A stretch of 64,000 nucleotides of DNA from Alentia gelatinosa (lineage: Eukaryota > Annelida > Polychaeta > Phyllodocida > Polynoidae), in the NCBI GenBank assembly GCA_950022655.1, contig OX465584.1:5031694-5095693 (forward strand), written 5' to 3'. Shown piece by piece: positions 42,263 to 52,821 of the stretch. The notes beneath the pieces are model-generated. The model ran no database searches and was not told the DNA's origin. It saw only the letters and a list, made by a program, of their open reading frames with translations. The position numbers and the translations under genes were made by a program. Position 1 is the first letter of the stretch, and every line of letters begins with the position of its first letter.

Positions 42263-42752
42263 GGAATAACGTACTCTTACGGAAATGCAGTGTACAAGGA
42301 GGCCTCGTACGGGGGTTATCATTTAATAATATTTAAGCTTGCTCACTAAGACAGTCATAGCCATTGGAAGGTCGTCCATCAGGGGGCCGTTTAATAATCT
42401 AGGATCTTACATGAAGACCATTTTCTGTACCTTGTACAAGGGTTATCGTTTAATGATATTTAGGTTCGTTTGCGATGACAGTAATAATCGTCCATAAGGT
42501 CGTCTATAAGTGCTGAATAAAGTTGAGCCACATCGTCCCTGGCTGTCTGTGGAATACAGAAAAAGGTCTACATGTAGGATCCTAGGTTATCCAACGGGCC
42601 CTTGCAAGCTCATTTGCTAAGACCGTACTAACCGGTAGAAGGTCGTCCATAAGTGTTGATTTAAGTCAACCCTTGTCGTCCCTGGGTTTTATTGGTGCAC
42701 AGGAAAGAGTCTTCATGTATGAGCCTAAATTATTCAACAGGCCCCAGATCTA
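42263..42752. mobile_element. Family R cluster
   Basis: A complete R copy lies at 42382-42602 (GGGGCCGTTTAATAATCTAG to CTAGGTTATCCAACGGGCC). It is inserted in or flanked by half copies (42300-42381 and 42606-42752, the latter ending AAATTATTCAACAGGCCCC). AAGGTCGTCCATAAGTG is repeated in each. Confidence 0.6.
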
Positions 42753-43020
42753 GAGTGTGAACACATATATTAGACCTGGTAGTATCTATCATGTTGTCAT
42801 GCTACTCCAATATCTACAAAGTAGAGTATTGTATTTTTTGTGAAAAACAATACCAGGAAGTTGATGAGATGCCATATTTTTAACTTTTGGAATATGATGT
42901 AATATTATATTCAAAGCTCAAACAAAGCAGATTATACTGGATCAATTTGACGTGAGGATATAATTAAATTGTTATGTTCATCACCGATGGATGAGCGTTG
43001 AATTATAGATAAACAACGAC
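42753..43020. other. Unassigned AT-rich sequence
   Basis: Nothing recognised. Confidence 0.3.
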
Positions 43021-43640
43021 TGAATTATTTTGGTGAAATTCAGTCTATGAGTTCTGTTTTTTTCTGTAACTCACTTGCTCCCAGTCGACTTGCAATTTCT
43101 GCAACTGCCTGAGTCTAGGATCCAAATATGTCAATCACCAGTGGGTCTGAGGGCCCTGAGTGGGTCTTGAGGTATTTTGGTCATGAGTGATTGGTCATGG
43201 TCAGCTGGGCACGCCTTTAAGAGACTGTGACTCTGGCTCTAAAAATCATCATAAAGATATGTATGAGTCCACTAACGTCTCTAGGCATCTATTAAAGAGG
43301 ATTTTGTTCCGATCTAATTGGTCAAAGATACAAGTAGTCCACTTACCATATGGAACCCTAAATCAGGTAGGAAAACGTTAGTAAGGCCCTAAATAGTCAA
43401 GGGGCCACCCCCTGAAAAGGTGGCCTTTGGTTTCATGAAAGTATAGCAGCAATTTCATTGATCAAATGAAAGCTAAGACTTTGGCTATTCCATCTATACG
43501 GTAGCCATTTTTCTGTAAATGTGTCCATTTGACCTTTTATCAGAGGTCACAGCTCAATGAGGTATTTCTATCTCTAGTAGTTGGCCAGCTGGGCCTCTGA
43601 TTTTCAACATGTATAGCTGCTCCGTGTGGTGTCCAATTGT
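43021..43640 (+). repeat. Dispersed repeat T, copies 2 and 3
   Basis: 43075-43240 matches 1680-1800 (GAGGTATTTTGGTC, GGTCATGGTCAGCTGGGCAC). 43555-43612 carries a shorter version (CAATGAGGTATTTCTATCTC). The intervening part is not assigned. Confidence 0.45.
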
Positions 43641-43657
43641 TATTGTCTTGTAAACGG

Positions 43658-44047
43658 TTTTATCCTACCCCTAGTATAAAATCCCATAGGCTTAACATTG
43701 ACTTTCCGTATGCGCCCGTATGTGGCATACGGATAAAAAATCGCTCCTTGGAGCGTACAAAAAATGGACCAATCAGAGGTCAGCAGATGAAAGTAGTTCC
43801 AAGCGCCTTCAGAGCAGCAAGGAGAGCCATATGGAGGACTTCAGAAAGTTTTTATCATGTTTTTTGTTATTATCCTCACATAAAAATATCGTTCACAGGG
43901 GGTAGGATAAAATCAAAACCTTATTCGTTTTAATCTGGGGTCCCGTATGCGACTCCTGGAGTTTTTGCTCCGGATATCACTTGGCTCCGCCTCGTGACAT
44001 CACTACGCCAAACTCCAGTCGTCGCATACGGGACCCCAGATTAAAAC
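43658..44047 (+). mobile_element. Hairpin-tailed element G10, best preserved
   Basis: The left tip is TTTATCCTACCCCTAGTATA, then CCATAGGCTTAACATTGAC. The variable word CCGTATGCG is at 43706-43714. The inverted tip GGGGTAGGATAAAA is at 43899-43912. The hairpin at 43927-44047 has outer arms that pair perfectly for 27 bp. The apex CACTTGGCTCCGCCTCGTGA is followed by CATCACTACGCC. The arm contains CCGTATGCG, the same word as near the left tip. Confidence 0.7.
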
Positions 44048-45110
44048 TCATCCGGTTTTACGATAATGTGTTCCTTGTTACTTCATTATGGCAGACCGCT
44101 ATTAATGTGCGAATAATAATGCTTGTCGTAAAACCTTGTTTCTTACATAGATAAAAAAACAACAAGAAAAAACGAAAAATAAAGCACTGGGATACTGCTC
44201 CTTTTCCAATACAACAAGCAAGCAAGCATATGGTGAAGGGTACGTTTTTAGCAGCAAGTTCAAAGTCTATGTGACCGCGCTAACCTTTAAGCAGAGTATA
44301 TGAGCATGTGGCCCACGCTCAATAAGGTATGTCTAGCCCACTCACCCACTCCTTAACACACACCCACTCATTCAGAAAATAGACGAGATAATAGAAATCA
44401 ATTGCTGCATATGGAACCTCCACCCTTTCACATCTCCCACAAAGATCTCTCCTCACTCTCTGGACCGCGTCAAACTAGTGTATTAGATTGTCAGCCTGGA
44501 GATTGGCTGCAGTTCCCTGTGCACACACTCCCCCGACACACCTCCACAGGTACAAAAACCCCAGAGGAATGTGTGGATTGAAGGAGATGAAAGGGCGATC
44601 ACCCCACCCCTCAGGAGGCCAGGGGGTACACTGGCCTCAGTCCCTGTATTCCTCTGCCCCTGCCTCTCTGTCCACCTCCCTTAAAGCCATTCTCCACGGG
44701 TCGACGAAAATGGCACCAGTTAGGCCACTAAAAAAACAAACTTGTTTCTCATCACTAAGCCATGAAAAATATGATGAGGGCGCTTTTTTTTTCTTTTTTT
44801 TTTCGCTGGATCAAAGATGGCTTAAAAGTGTCATAAAATGGGTTTTAGAGATACAGTAAAACCCTGGGTGTCTGCGTACGCGGGGTTTTCAGATTTATAC
44901 TGCTTATACATTGAAAGCATCCCTGACATGAGGAGCTTTAATTTGATACCAAATACACATACTTTTCATAATTTCTATCGAGGTTCATCTTATTTTAACA
45001 AAACAAAAAAAAAAAAAATCTTCTAAAATCGTTTATGCAGATGCGCGCGGTGATGAGAAACAAGTTTTTTTTTAGTGGCCTTAATTGAGTTCTGCTTGAA
45101 GCCCATTTCC
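44048..45110. other. Unassigned; J terminus scrap at 44852
   Basis: ATACAGTAAAACCCTGGGTG ... GCGTACGCGGGGTTTTC (44852-44890) is a collapsed family J element. The rest has no supported feature. Confidence 0.35.
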
Positions 45111-45272
45111 ATTGGCCTACTATATAAGGCTTGTTTGCTTTGGCCGACGAAAATGGCGTAGATCTTATGAGTTACCCAGAAAGTCTGTTGGTGGTGCCAC
45201 TCACTGTGCGTCTATATAGAAGGGCAGTAGATTTCACTCGGTGACCAAGCTTACACTCGGTGGTGGGTGGTG

Positions 45273-45507
45273 GCCATAGGCTTAACATTGGCTGACTGTA
45301 TTCAGACGCGTATGCAGTAAAGTGTTATTTATTGCACGGGGGTTATAAATAAATTATTGGAGATGGGGTAGGATAAATACTAAACTGAACTCGAGTAGTG
45401 TTAGTGTGTATCACACTCTGGCCAGGTCTGCTTCTCACTACGCTCGGCTAATGCCTCGTGTAGTAATTCGCGACCTGCCCGTCATGCAATACACTCTCAC
45501 AATACTA
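45273..45507 (+). mobile_element. Hairpin-tailed element G11
   Basis: The outer TTTATCC tip is lost; it begins CCATAGGCTTAACATTGGCT. The core shares GCAGTAAAGTGTTATTTATT with G9. The inverted tip GGGGTAGGATAAATACTAA is at 45366-45384. The hairpin at 45394-45506 has apex CTCGGCTAATGCCTCG, then TGTAGTAATTCGCGACC. Confidence 0.6.
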
Positions 45508-45509
45508 AA

Positions 45510-46174
45510 GGCCCGGCCCCACTGGTGCGATGCGATTGTCGCAAGTCCATAAAAAGTCATAAACGGCCGAGGAGGGCCATAAAAACGGCGCCGCCCGTCG
45601 CATCGCACACAATCGCTCCTGTGGCGCCGGGCTTGCACACGTGTGCGATTGTGTGCGATGCGACAGATCCGTCGCATCGCACATCATGAAATGTTCATGA
45701 TGTGCGATGGATTCGTCGCACAGGTACAGAGTTCTTCCTATCATATTTGCATAGAACCTGTACCACACTTCATTGATTCCAGTTAGTTACACAGGATACC
45801 CTGATCAATGCCATCTGGACCTACCACAGATAATAACTACCACACCTGAGATCTCAGGAGGTGTGAAAGCTGTGAAAATGCCAGGCTATGCCTTTAGCCT
45901 AGGTATGATTCTGATACTTTGTTAAGTGTGAGGGATGAAAATAACATAATTAATTCTGATAAATATTATAATGAAGCTGTATATCTAGGCCTATACATAG
46001 ATGGTGCCACAAGCGATGCGATGAATCCATCGCATCAGTGGGGCATACCCTGAATTTTCCCTGCGATTGAGTGCAATGAATCCATCGCAATTGGGGTCAT
46101 AAACCCTGCCGAGGGGGGTGTTTATGGGGTCATAAACCGTGTGCGACAATCGCATCGCATCTGTGGGGCCGGCT
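45510..46174 (-). mobile_element. Family D element, copy 2
   Basis: The ends are GGCCCGGCCCCACTGGTGCG and ATCTGTGGGGCCGGCTC. The length is 665 bp and the interior is the reverse complement of copy 1. Its left end abuts the right end of G11 (CACAATACTAAAG). Confidence 0.75.
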
Positions 46175-46958
46175 CTTAACTCTCATTCACTTTCTACTGA
46201 ATATGGTGCATGTAATGTACTTTATCCTAATTTAGGTTGCTTATTCAATTAAAGTTCACAACCAAAGACTCGCGCAAGTCTAGCCAGTGGGCGGTGTAGG
46301 TATGGCGGTAGACGCTGAGGGTGGTGTTGGGTGGGGGTGAGGGGTAACCTGATACAGTAGTGTTCCGGGTAAATTGGAAAACCCGTCCTCACCCACACCT
46401 CACCTGCAGGATGCGCTACCCCCTTATCTACCTGTGTCTGGAAAGCACCATTATCTTCTACTTTAAACCAGGCTTAACATGAAAAGAACCCACAGGCTTT
46501 GCCACTAGAATAAGTATAGAAGGCCTACCACAACATTAGGACAGTTTTGAAAGGATAAAATAAAAAGAAGAAGATGAAATAGTATCCAGGGTAGTTTCTA
46601 TAAGATATATGGTGACAGAGGATTGTAAAAGTCTTCTTCCTCCTTTTTTTTCTTTATTTTTTACTGTGGTATGCAGCATGAGAGTGAAAATGGATTTTGG
46701 GCTCCTTTGATATTTATTTTAGTCACTCAATTTCAATCACTTATTACTTGCTATCATCCAAGTACTAACATAAAGCTCAGTGGAATATTTAGCATTTTCT
46801 TCGTATATTGTTATATACATATGGCCAAACTTTATAGTTACATGCTGCTGCTAGGGTGTAGTAATAATATGTTTTGTTTCGTTATTGACGAAATCTAGAC
46901 CAATCAGATCATAGCTTAGATCGTAAGAAGTGTGAAGTAAACACATAAGTTGGAGTAA
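46175..46958. other. Unassigned; H end scrap at 46250
   Basis: GTTCACAACCAAAGACTCGC and GCAAGTCTA (46253-46283) is a family H terminus. The rest is AT-rich with no supported feature. Confidence 0.35.
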
Positions 46959-47225
46959 GGCCTGGCGTCCACCTACTACGATAGAAATTTAGACCTACCG
47001 ATATGGCACCGATACAATAACCAAATATCGAAGACATATCGGGAAGGTGCAAAATCATAGACATATGTCTAGACATGCCAATCCACCATGCATTGTAAGG
47101 GTTATTTTAGGTGCCCAATTGCAGGAATATGGTCAACTGTTCAGATATTAGGTGACCTTCTGACACAATTTTGATTTTTTGTCGGGAGGTGCATCATAGA
47201 CCATATCAGCCATATTGTAGTAGGT
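46959..47225 (+). mobile_element. Family B MITE, copy 4
   Basis: This starts GGCCTGGCGTCCACCTACTA and continues like copy 1 (AGACATATGTCTAGACATGC). It ends at TGTAGTAGGT, so the outer 10 bp of the right terminus are missing. Confidence 0.7.
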
Positions 47226-47481
47226 AAAGATGCTTTATATTTCTTACCTCAGCTACATCCTCAGTAAGTGACTTTAAGCATCACCCAGAACCAGTTTCCC
47301 TTTAGTTTTCGAGATCTACAAGATAAAACAAATGTTTCCAGGGGGGCAGCCAACTCCTTAAATAAGCCCCTTTTCCAGATTGGCCCAGGGACTATAAAGG
47401 TTGATTTGTTGAAACATGAGACATACACAGGGCCAACCAGATGAAAAAAGAAGTGGGAGCCCTCCCATGATACAAACACAA
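47226..47481. other. Unassigned sequence
   Basis: The minus-strand frame through 47261-47545 has no domain. Nothing else seen. Confidence 0.3.
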
Positions 47482-47735
47482 GTACAGCCGACTGCGCTCT
47501 ATGGGAAATTCTTAATAAATTAGGCTTAGAGTCTTTAGAATCCACTGGCAGCCATTATTCCCGCTAGGTGGCATTGATATTATAGGAATCTTTGACTGCA
47601 TTGATGTGCATCTTTGGCACGGGAGGCAGGCCAGTGGATTCTCAAGGGTCTAAGCCTAGTTCGTTAAGAATTCTTCTCCCATTGAACGTAGTGAGAGTAC
47701 AGAATAAGTGTGAGATCTTATGAGAGGGGTGCTTA
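47482..47735. mobile_element. Family I copy 4, left-truncated
   Basis: It enters the family at GACTGCGCTCTATGGG and runs to the right terminus CTTATGAGAGGGGTGC. It is directly followed by a J terminus (AAGCGGGGTTCTACTGTA, 47736-47753). Confidence 0.6.
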
Positions 47736-47762
47736 AGCGGGGTTCTACTGTACATTATCAAG

Positions 47763-48039
47763 AGACGTCACGAGTGTGAGTCTGAGTTTATTTATGCCAC
47801 GCATTTTGTTGGCTCTATAATTTCACGAGTCGAAGACGAGTGACATTACTGGGCCAACAAAATGAGTGGCATAAATAAGCTCAAACTCAAACGAGTGGCG
47901 TCTAGATTTTATCCTTCCCCGTTTTCATATTTTTTTAGTAATAGAAAGTAGTGGCATAAACAACACTTTATGTCACACCCGTGAAATAAACAAATCCCAT
48001 GTTAAGCCTATGGCGTTTTTTATTAGGGGTAGGATAAAT
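47763..48039 (-). mobile_element. Hairpin-tailed element G12
   Basis: The hairpin at 47763-47903 has arms of about 65 bp, including AGTTTATTTATGCCAC and CATTTTGTTGGC. The minus-strand apex is CACTCGTCTTCGACTCGTG. It is followed by TTTATCCTTCCCC (47908-47920), a core with GTGGCATAAACAACACTTTA and the reversed tip TGTTAAGCCTATGGCG ... AGGGGTAGGATAAA. The core word GTGGCATAAA repeats the hairpin arm. Confidence 0.65.
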
Positions 48040-48394
48040 GCTTATTCACCCTTCCTTTCCAATCTCTCATCTTCCACCCCCACCCCCACCCCTCACACAC
48101 CCAGCCTGACTCCAGCCCGTCACCACACATCGCCATACGATCATCACAGACCTCTGTTATCGCCCGCCGGGTGTGTACGGCCTGCTGTTGTCAGTCTCAC
48201 AGCGGGACCGCCCACCTCACTGCCCGCCCCCACACACCTGCACGGCCTCCCACCTGTCCCAGGTGTGCCTCCAGACCAGCCACATCATTGTCCCGACTCC
48301 CCTAATCGGTGATCGGGTCGGCGGGAATCGGTGATAGATGACCATGTCTAAACCCTATATTATTATATACCTGTGGTAGTATTTCCTACACATA
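48040..48394. other. Unassigned C-rich sequence
   Basis: The proline-rich 100-residue frame at 48010-48312 is driven by CCCACCCC-type composition. No domain; not called. Confidence 0.35.
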
Positions 48395-48454
48395 CGGCCC
48401 GCTCCTACCCATGTCGTATTTATATCCGTACGACACGTAGACAACAGGCTTGTG

Positions 48455-49003
48455 CGAACACGACAAAATGAGGGAATAACCTTGAAGGTACATATCCCAA
48501 ATACGCATGTATATCTGAAAAGTACTGATTTGTGTGTGGTACGAATTGGAACCGATTACCTGCCATTGTCAGAAATACAGAGACATTGAAAGAATTTAAA
48601 AATTTAACAAAAATGACAATGCTAGGGGCGTATATAGACCAGTGATTACAGGTTTATCTGAACGTGCCTGAAGGGTAATACCCAATATATTCCTTTATAT
48701 GTTATATCAAACTATGATGAGAGCCTCTCAACTATATGTCATAATTTTTTTGCTTGTGTGGACGTGTGAACTATTGAAAATATATATTGTATGTTAAGAG
48801 TATAGGGGGTGAAGACTGCCAAATTCCTTCCTACAAGTTATCTACCTAACAAAGGGTACTGATTGAAACCAGCTGATACAATCCAGCTGACGGATTACCC
48901 ACTTTATGTATCCTTGCTTAGTATGATACACTGACAAAACGGATGATCTATGTAACCAACGTTATCAGATACAATAAAGAAATGTTAAAAAAAAAAAAAA
49001 AAA
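48455..49003 (+). mobile_element. 5'-truncated LINE insertion with poly(A)
   Basis: It includes the ORF2 stub, about 330 bp of 3' untranslated sequence, AATAAA at 48973-48978 and a 17-base poly(A) at 48987-49003. The left boundary is approximate, set by where element U2 is interrupted. Target duplication not resolved. Confidence 0.6.
48529..48645 (+). pseudogene. LINE ORF2 C-terminal remnant
   Basis: The frame from a stop at 48526 to a TGA at 48643 reads TNWNRLPAIVRNTETLKEFK and then NLTKM. This parallels KWNALTPVVRNTETYKSFKN and NLTK at the end of the LINE at 22143. It is only 38 codons long, so it is the 3' stub of a 5'-truncated insertion from a related LINE. Confidence 0.7.
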
Positions 49004-49250
49004 GGTGACGCACGGGGTATGTATGTGGCGTACGGGGCATGTACTGCGGCGAAACTCGCCCAGAAGCAAAGCTAAAAATTGGATAGTTTAATGTATATAA
49101 TAATACGAAAACAGGCATACTGTGTCTGTACTTGATAGATACTTGATAAAATTGACGATAAAACCAACCTCTGCCTTCGGCATCGGCTCATTTTATTGTC
49201 AATTTTACCGCGTATTTATCACGTACAGCCACAGTAACCCTGTTTCTGTC

Positions 49251-49500
49251 TTATACCTATAAAGTCTATAAGACATAGACCCGACGGCTGTGCCCGATTC
49301 TACCTTTGCCCGATGGATCCGTCGGGTCTGTGAAAATCTGCATCAAGCGGTTCGATGTACACACTTCACTGACCCGATTTTATTACCTTTCCCGACGCGC
49401 CGGGCATTACTACTCAGATATGACTGACTCTCCCCAACCTCAAGATTTCGATGCACGCACTTCACAGATTGTTCCCGGTTCTGTATAGGTCGTTTAAATA
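49251..49500. repeat. Repeat L with CCCGACGG words
   Basis: CTATAAAGTCTATAAGACAT is followed by CCCGACGG, CGATGGATCCGTCGGG and CCCGACGCGCCGGGC palindromes. GATGTACACACTTCACTGA and GATGCACGCACTTCACAGA are direct repeats. It looks like another short inverted-repeat element with iterated words; termini unclear. Confidence 0.4.
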
Positions 49501-49734
49501 GCGACACTACCTATCCCAGTCCGATTTACAAGTATGTTATATCGATTTGTAGGGGAGACATAAGCGGTCATAGATCTAGAACCGTTTTCTGATATCTTAA
49601 ATAGACTAGAAGTTACTGAATTTTCCTTATTGCCTATATAGACCTATCACCCGGCCCAGGGCCCAGCCGGGTTCGGCACCCGGCCGCTTCCTTTCATCTT
49701 ATCCCGGGTAATTTACGAGGTTATAAAAGGAGGA

Positions 49735-49930
49735 AGTGTGATCAGGAATAGTGTAGATGTCGGTGTCTTATAGGTATAAGACATCGAAATTTTATTCCTG
49801 ACTCTCACCGAGCCGATTGTCGGGATGAATCGGGAACAAATTTCGGTCTCTTATAGGCTTTATAGGTATAAGACATCGAAATTTTATAGCAGATTCTCAC
49901 CGACCCGATGATCGGGATGAATCGAGATGG
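49735..49930. repeat. 65-bp direct duplication
   Basis: ATAGGTATAAGACATCGAAA with ACCGASCCGATNNTCGGGAT occurs at about 49771-49835 and 49864-49929. It shares the TATAAGACAT phrase with repeat L just upstream. Confidence 0.65.
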
Positions 49931-50404
49931 CCGTATGCATAGCACAGTAGCTATGTGCCCTATGTGATGACATAGGCCCGGCTTGCAGGCCTACCCCTCA
50001 GCGCGTCCCTCATGCCTACACTTAATCACTGGTGGGCAGGACACCGGAAGCACCTATTGTGGCGCCACCTTTTGAGGAGTACAAATATTTTGTTGGCGTT
50101 TTGACCTCTCAGGGGGATGCGTGTGGTGACAGGGGTAGGGAGGGGGTATGAGGTGGAGATGAAGGGGTATAATGGTGGAGAGTGGATGATCACAGGGCTC
50201 TCAACACTGAGTGCTTTTAGCACTGTTAAAGACATATCAGACCGTTCACAGTGGGGCCAACTGGTGATTTTTAAATATTGTTATTTTCAGTCAAGACTAG
50301 TTTTTTGTGATTCATTAAAATGAGTAAATCTAACGTTTGGTCCAATTTATGCAAACGAAATGTATTCAGTGAAAGTTTAATGACATGGGTTCTACGACAT
50401 GTAT

Positions 50405-50567
50405 GGGGCCATCCATAAAGTACGTACGTACCGAGGGGGGGGGGATGTCAAAAATTTTGAAGATTTTGCGTATGCTCCCTCTTTGTTCTATTGCGTACAA
50501 GATCGAGGGGGGATGGGGGGGGTCCAAATTTTCAGAAATTCTGCGTACATACTTTATGGATGGCCCC
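50405..50567. mobile_element. Family K MITE
   Basis: Inverted termini GGGGCCATCCATAAAGTACG and GTACATACTTTATGGATGGCCCC enclose 163 bp, flanked by TAT on both sides. Termini of this type are widespread in invertebrate genomes; I do not assign a superfamily. Confidence 0.75.
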
Positions 50568-50589
50568 TATGTGAAAATAACCCTGTAGG

Positions 50590-50975
50590 ATTTATATTAT
50601 TCTATTATAATTGTATTCTATTTACAAGTGCTTTATATGGATTTGTAGGTGAGACAGAGGCCATCATAGATCTGAAAACCGTTTTCTGATATATTATTCT
50701 ATTATAGCATCATAATAACAATATGTAAATCAAAAACTTGGCAAGGTGAACCCAAGTTAGATACGTGTTCTCCAACACCTTGAGATCATCAAATTCAACT
50801 TTCAGGAAAGTGCCATGGGTTTTAATTTGTCTAAGACGTTTTTAAATTCATAAACACAAATGATTTACCTTGCGTTAGATTAGCATCGGCGCAAATCTTC
50901 TTTTACGATCGGATCTGTAGATGAGATAAAGGCAATGATAGATTTTTTTCTGATTTTCCCTGGTATTTCGATTAC
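50590..50975. repeat. Repeats Q and P (copy 2)
   Basis: 50625-50692 (GATTTGTAGGTGAGACAGAG, AACCGTTTTCTGATAT) matches 49540-49600 and, reversed, 56465-56530; a weaker copy is at 50905-50965. 50725-50840 is the reverse complement of repeat P at 6530. Confidence 0.5.
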
Positions 50976-51375
50976 ATCAAGCGTTATCAAACTTCCATCG
51001 TTATCTATGAAGTCCCACCGCCTAGACCACAAACTATGCTAGTCCATAGACTCCTGCGTGTGAACTGGAAAAACTTTGTTCTGTTTGTTTGAGATTTAAC
51101 GGACATATTTTAGGTTTTCCCCGTAAAAATGAATGTAAAAATTGAAATATAAAAATATATATCTTCCGATTCTAATAAAAAAACAATTTTTAGATATTTT
51201 CTGTTTGAACTTTGGACGAGACATTCAGAGATGTACATGTGCTGTTTAGCTTTTCCTTGAAAGTCTCTTTGCTAATAAACTACTAAACAGCTACTGTATC
51301 GGTATAAATAATTGCAGATTGCTGTATGGCGTAAGGATAAAAAGGCTTAGCTCAACAAGAAATTAAGAAAATATA
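50976..51375. other. Unassigned AT-rich sequence
   Basis: Nothing recognised. Confidence 0.35.
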
Positions 51376-51575
51376 AATTCAGGTTCTTCTGGACTAACTA
51401 AATAAACCTAGATATACACGTACATGTATACCATATACTGATGGATTAGAATGTAATGAATAATATATGGATATTTTGCTCAATAGAGATGTTCAAAAAC
51501 ATCAATCCAGGTTCTCCTGGACTAACTAAATGAACCCAGATAATATATAATGATGGATTAGAAAGTAACGAAATG
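51376..51575. repeat. Direct duplication of about 80 bp
   Basis: CAGGTTCTTCTGGACTAACT...GATGGATTAGAATGTAA is repeated at 51508-51570 as CAGGTTCTCCTGGACTAACT...GATGGATTAGAAAGTAA. Confidence 0.65.
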
Positions 51576-52259
51576 CAGATCAAAGTGGGTATAAACCACC
51601 TCGATGCACCATATGGGATGTGTACGCATTGTACGCCTCCTACCTACCCGGGTCTTAATGAAGAGACACAAACACCACCACCGCCCCACTTCACAGCATC
51701 CATACCAGGCACTTCACCAGTACACACTCCTAGATAATACACCCCCACTGGACACTGTGTTTCCTCTTAATTAACCCCAGGATTAATCCCCCTCTGATGT
51801 CCCTCTCTTGTAATTACCTCACCTGTCCGAGGGTTCATTGCGAGCCCCCACTCCCCGCACCTTTCCCTGCACACCTGACCCACACCTGCGAGTGGTTCTC
51901 ACCATCTGCAAAGGTGCGCATTAGAAAACAATAGCTCATCACTTTGTGCTCCTAGATGGTGCTTAGCAACATGCATTTACGGCCTAATGACCACGGCAGT
52001 GTATATTCAGGCTCCAATTGATTTATACTACAATTGATTGGGGGGAACTTCAAAGGGCCCGCGGTCCCGTTGATTAACACTTGGGGGCCCAGGTGGGTTG
52101 TGGACTTGGCTGTGGAGGTGTGTAGTGGTATGCGGGGGGTTAAGTACACCGCTTTGGGTTCGTGTTTGATCTGATATTCAGGGGTGGGGTGTGGGAGGGG
52201 TGAAGGGGGCTTAGGGGGTATGTTACAGGCTCCTTATAGGAGGAGGGTGGGGAGAGGGG
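51576..52259. other. Unassigned sequence
   Basis: No gene supported. The right 100 bp is G-rich. Confidence 0.35.
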
Positions 52260-52812
52260 TAGACTTGCTCAAGTCTTTGATTATTAACATTCATTAAATG
52301 ATTAATCACAATCAGAATAAAGTTCATTTTAGTATGTATCTTTCTATGACTGGCCCATGAATCAAAGACTAGTCCACTATGAACATAATCTCCTGTTTAT
52401 GGCCCAAGCCACTCACTGTAAACCTATACTTCCTCCCACCCCCCCCCCCCCCCCCCCTTCCCTCCACCAGTTCCCTGGCCATCTGTGTTGTCATAGTAAT
52501 AAATTTCGCTTGCTTCTGATTGTGACCCAGTTAAGATCAAAGTGTAAGGGTATCAATCTCCCATCAGATATCCTAATCACTGGCCAGGATATCTATATGG
52601 AGAGTGTTGGAAATAGTGGAGCTAAACAGCACCAGAAATCCAACAACATTACCGATTGTACCAGACCCTGTATCTCAGCGAGGAGGGTAGCCATAGCATG
52701 CAGGGACTAGAGCCTGTATCTCAGCGAGGATGGTAGCCATAGTATGCAGGGACTAGAGCCTGTATCTCAGCGAGGAGGGTAGCCATAGTATGCAGGGACG
52801 GGAGCCAGTCTA
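52260..52812 (+). mobile_element. Family H copy 4
   Basis: This starts TAGACTTGCTCAAGTC and ends GACGGGAGCCAGTCTA. The flanks GGAGAGGGG (52251-52259) and GGTGAGGGG (52813-52821) match at 8 of 9. The right subterminal unit (CTGTATCTCAGCGAGGAGGG, TAGCCATAGTATGCAGGGAC) is present three times in tandem (52671-52800). Confidence 0.8.
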
Positions 52813-52821
52813 GGTGAGGGG

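Larger units (their letters stand above)
48395..49250 (+). mobile_element. Hairpin-tailed element U2, split by LINE fragment
   Basis: The tip CTACCCATGTCGTATTTATA and TCCGTACGACACG (48397-48440) resumes at 49005 with GACGCACGGGGTATG, GGCGTACGGGG. The hairpin at 49091-49250 pairs ACAGGCATACTGTGTCTGTA with the complementary right arm. U1 gives the uninterrupted order. Confidence 0.55.

Noticed and set aside
48010..48312. 100-residue Pro/Ser/His-rich frame
   Set aside because: It arises from C-rich composition, starts inside element G12 and has no recognisable domain.
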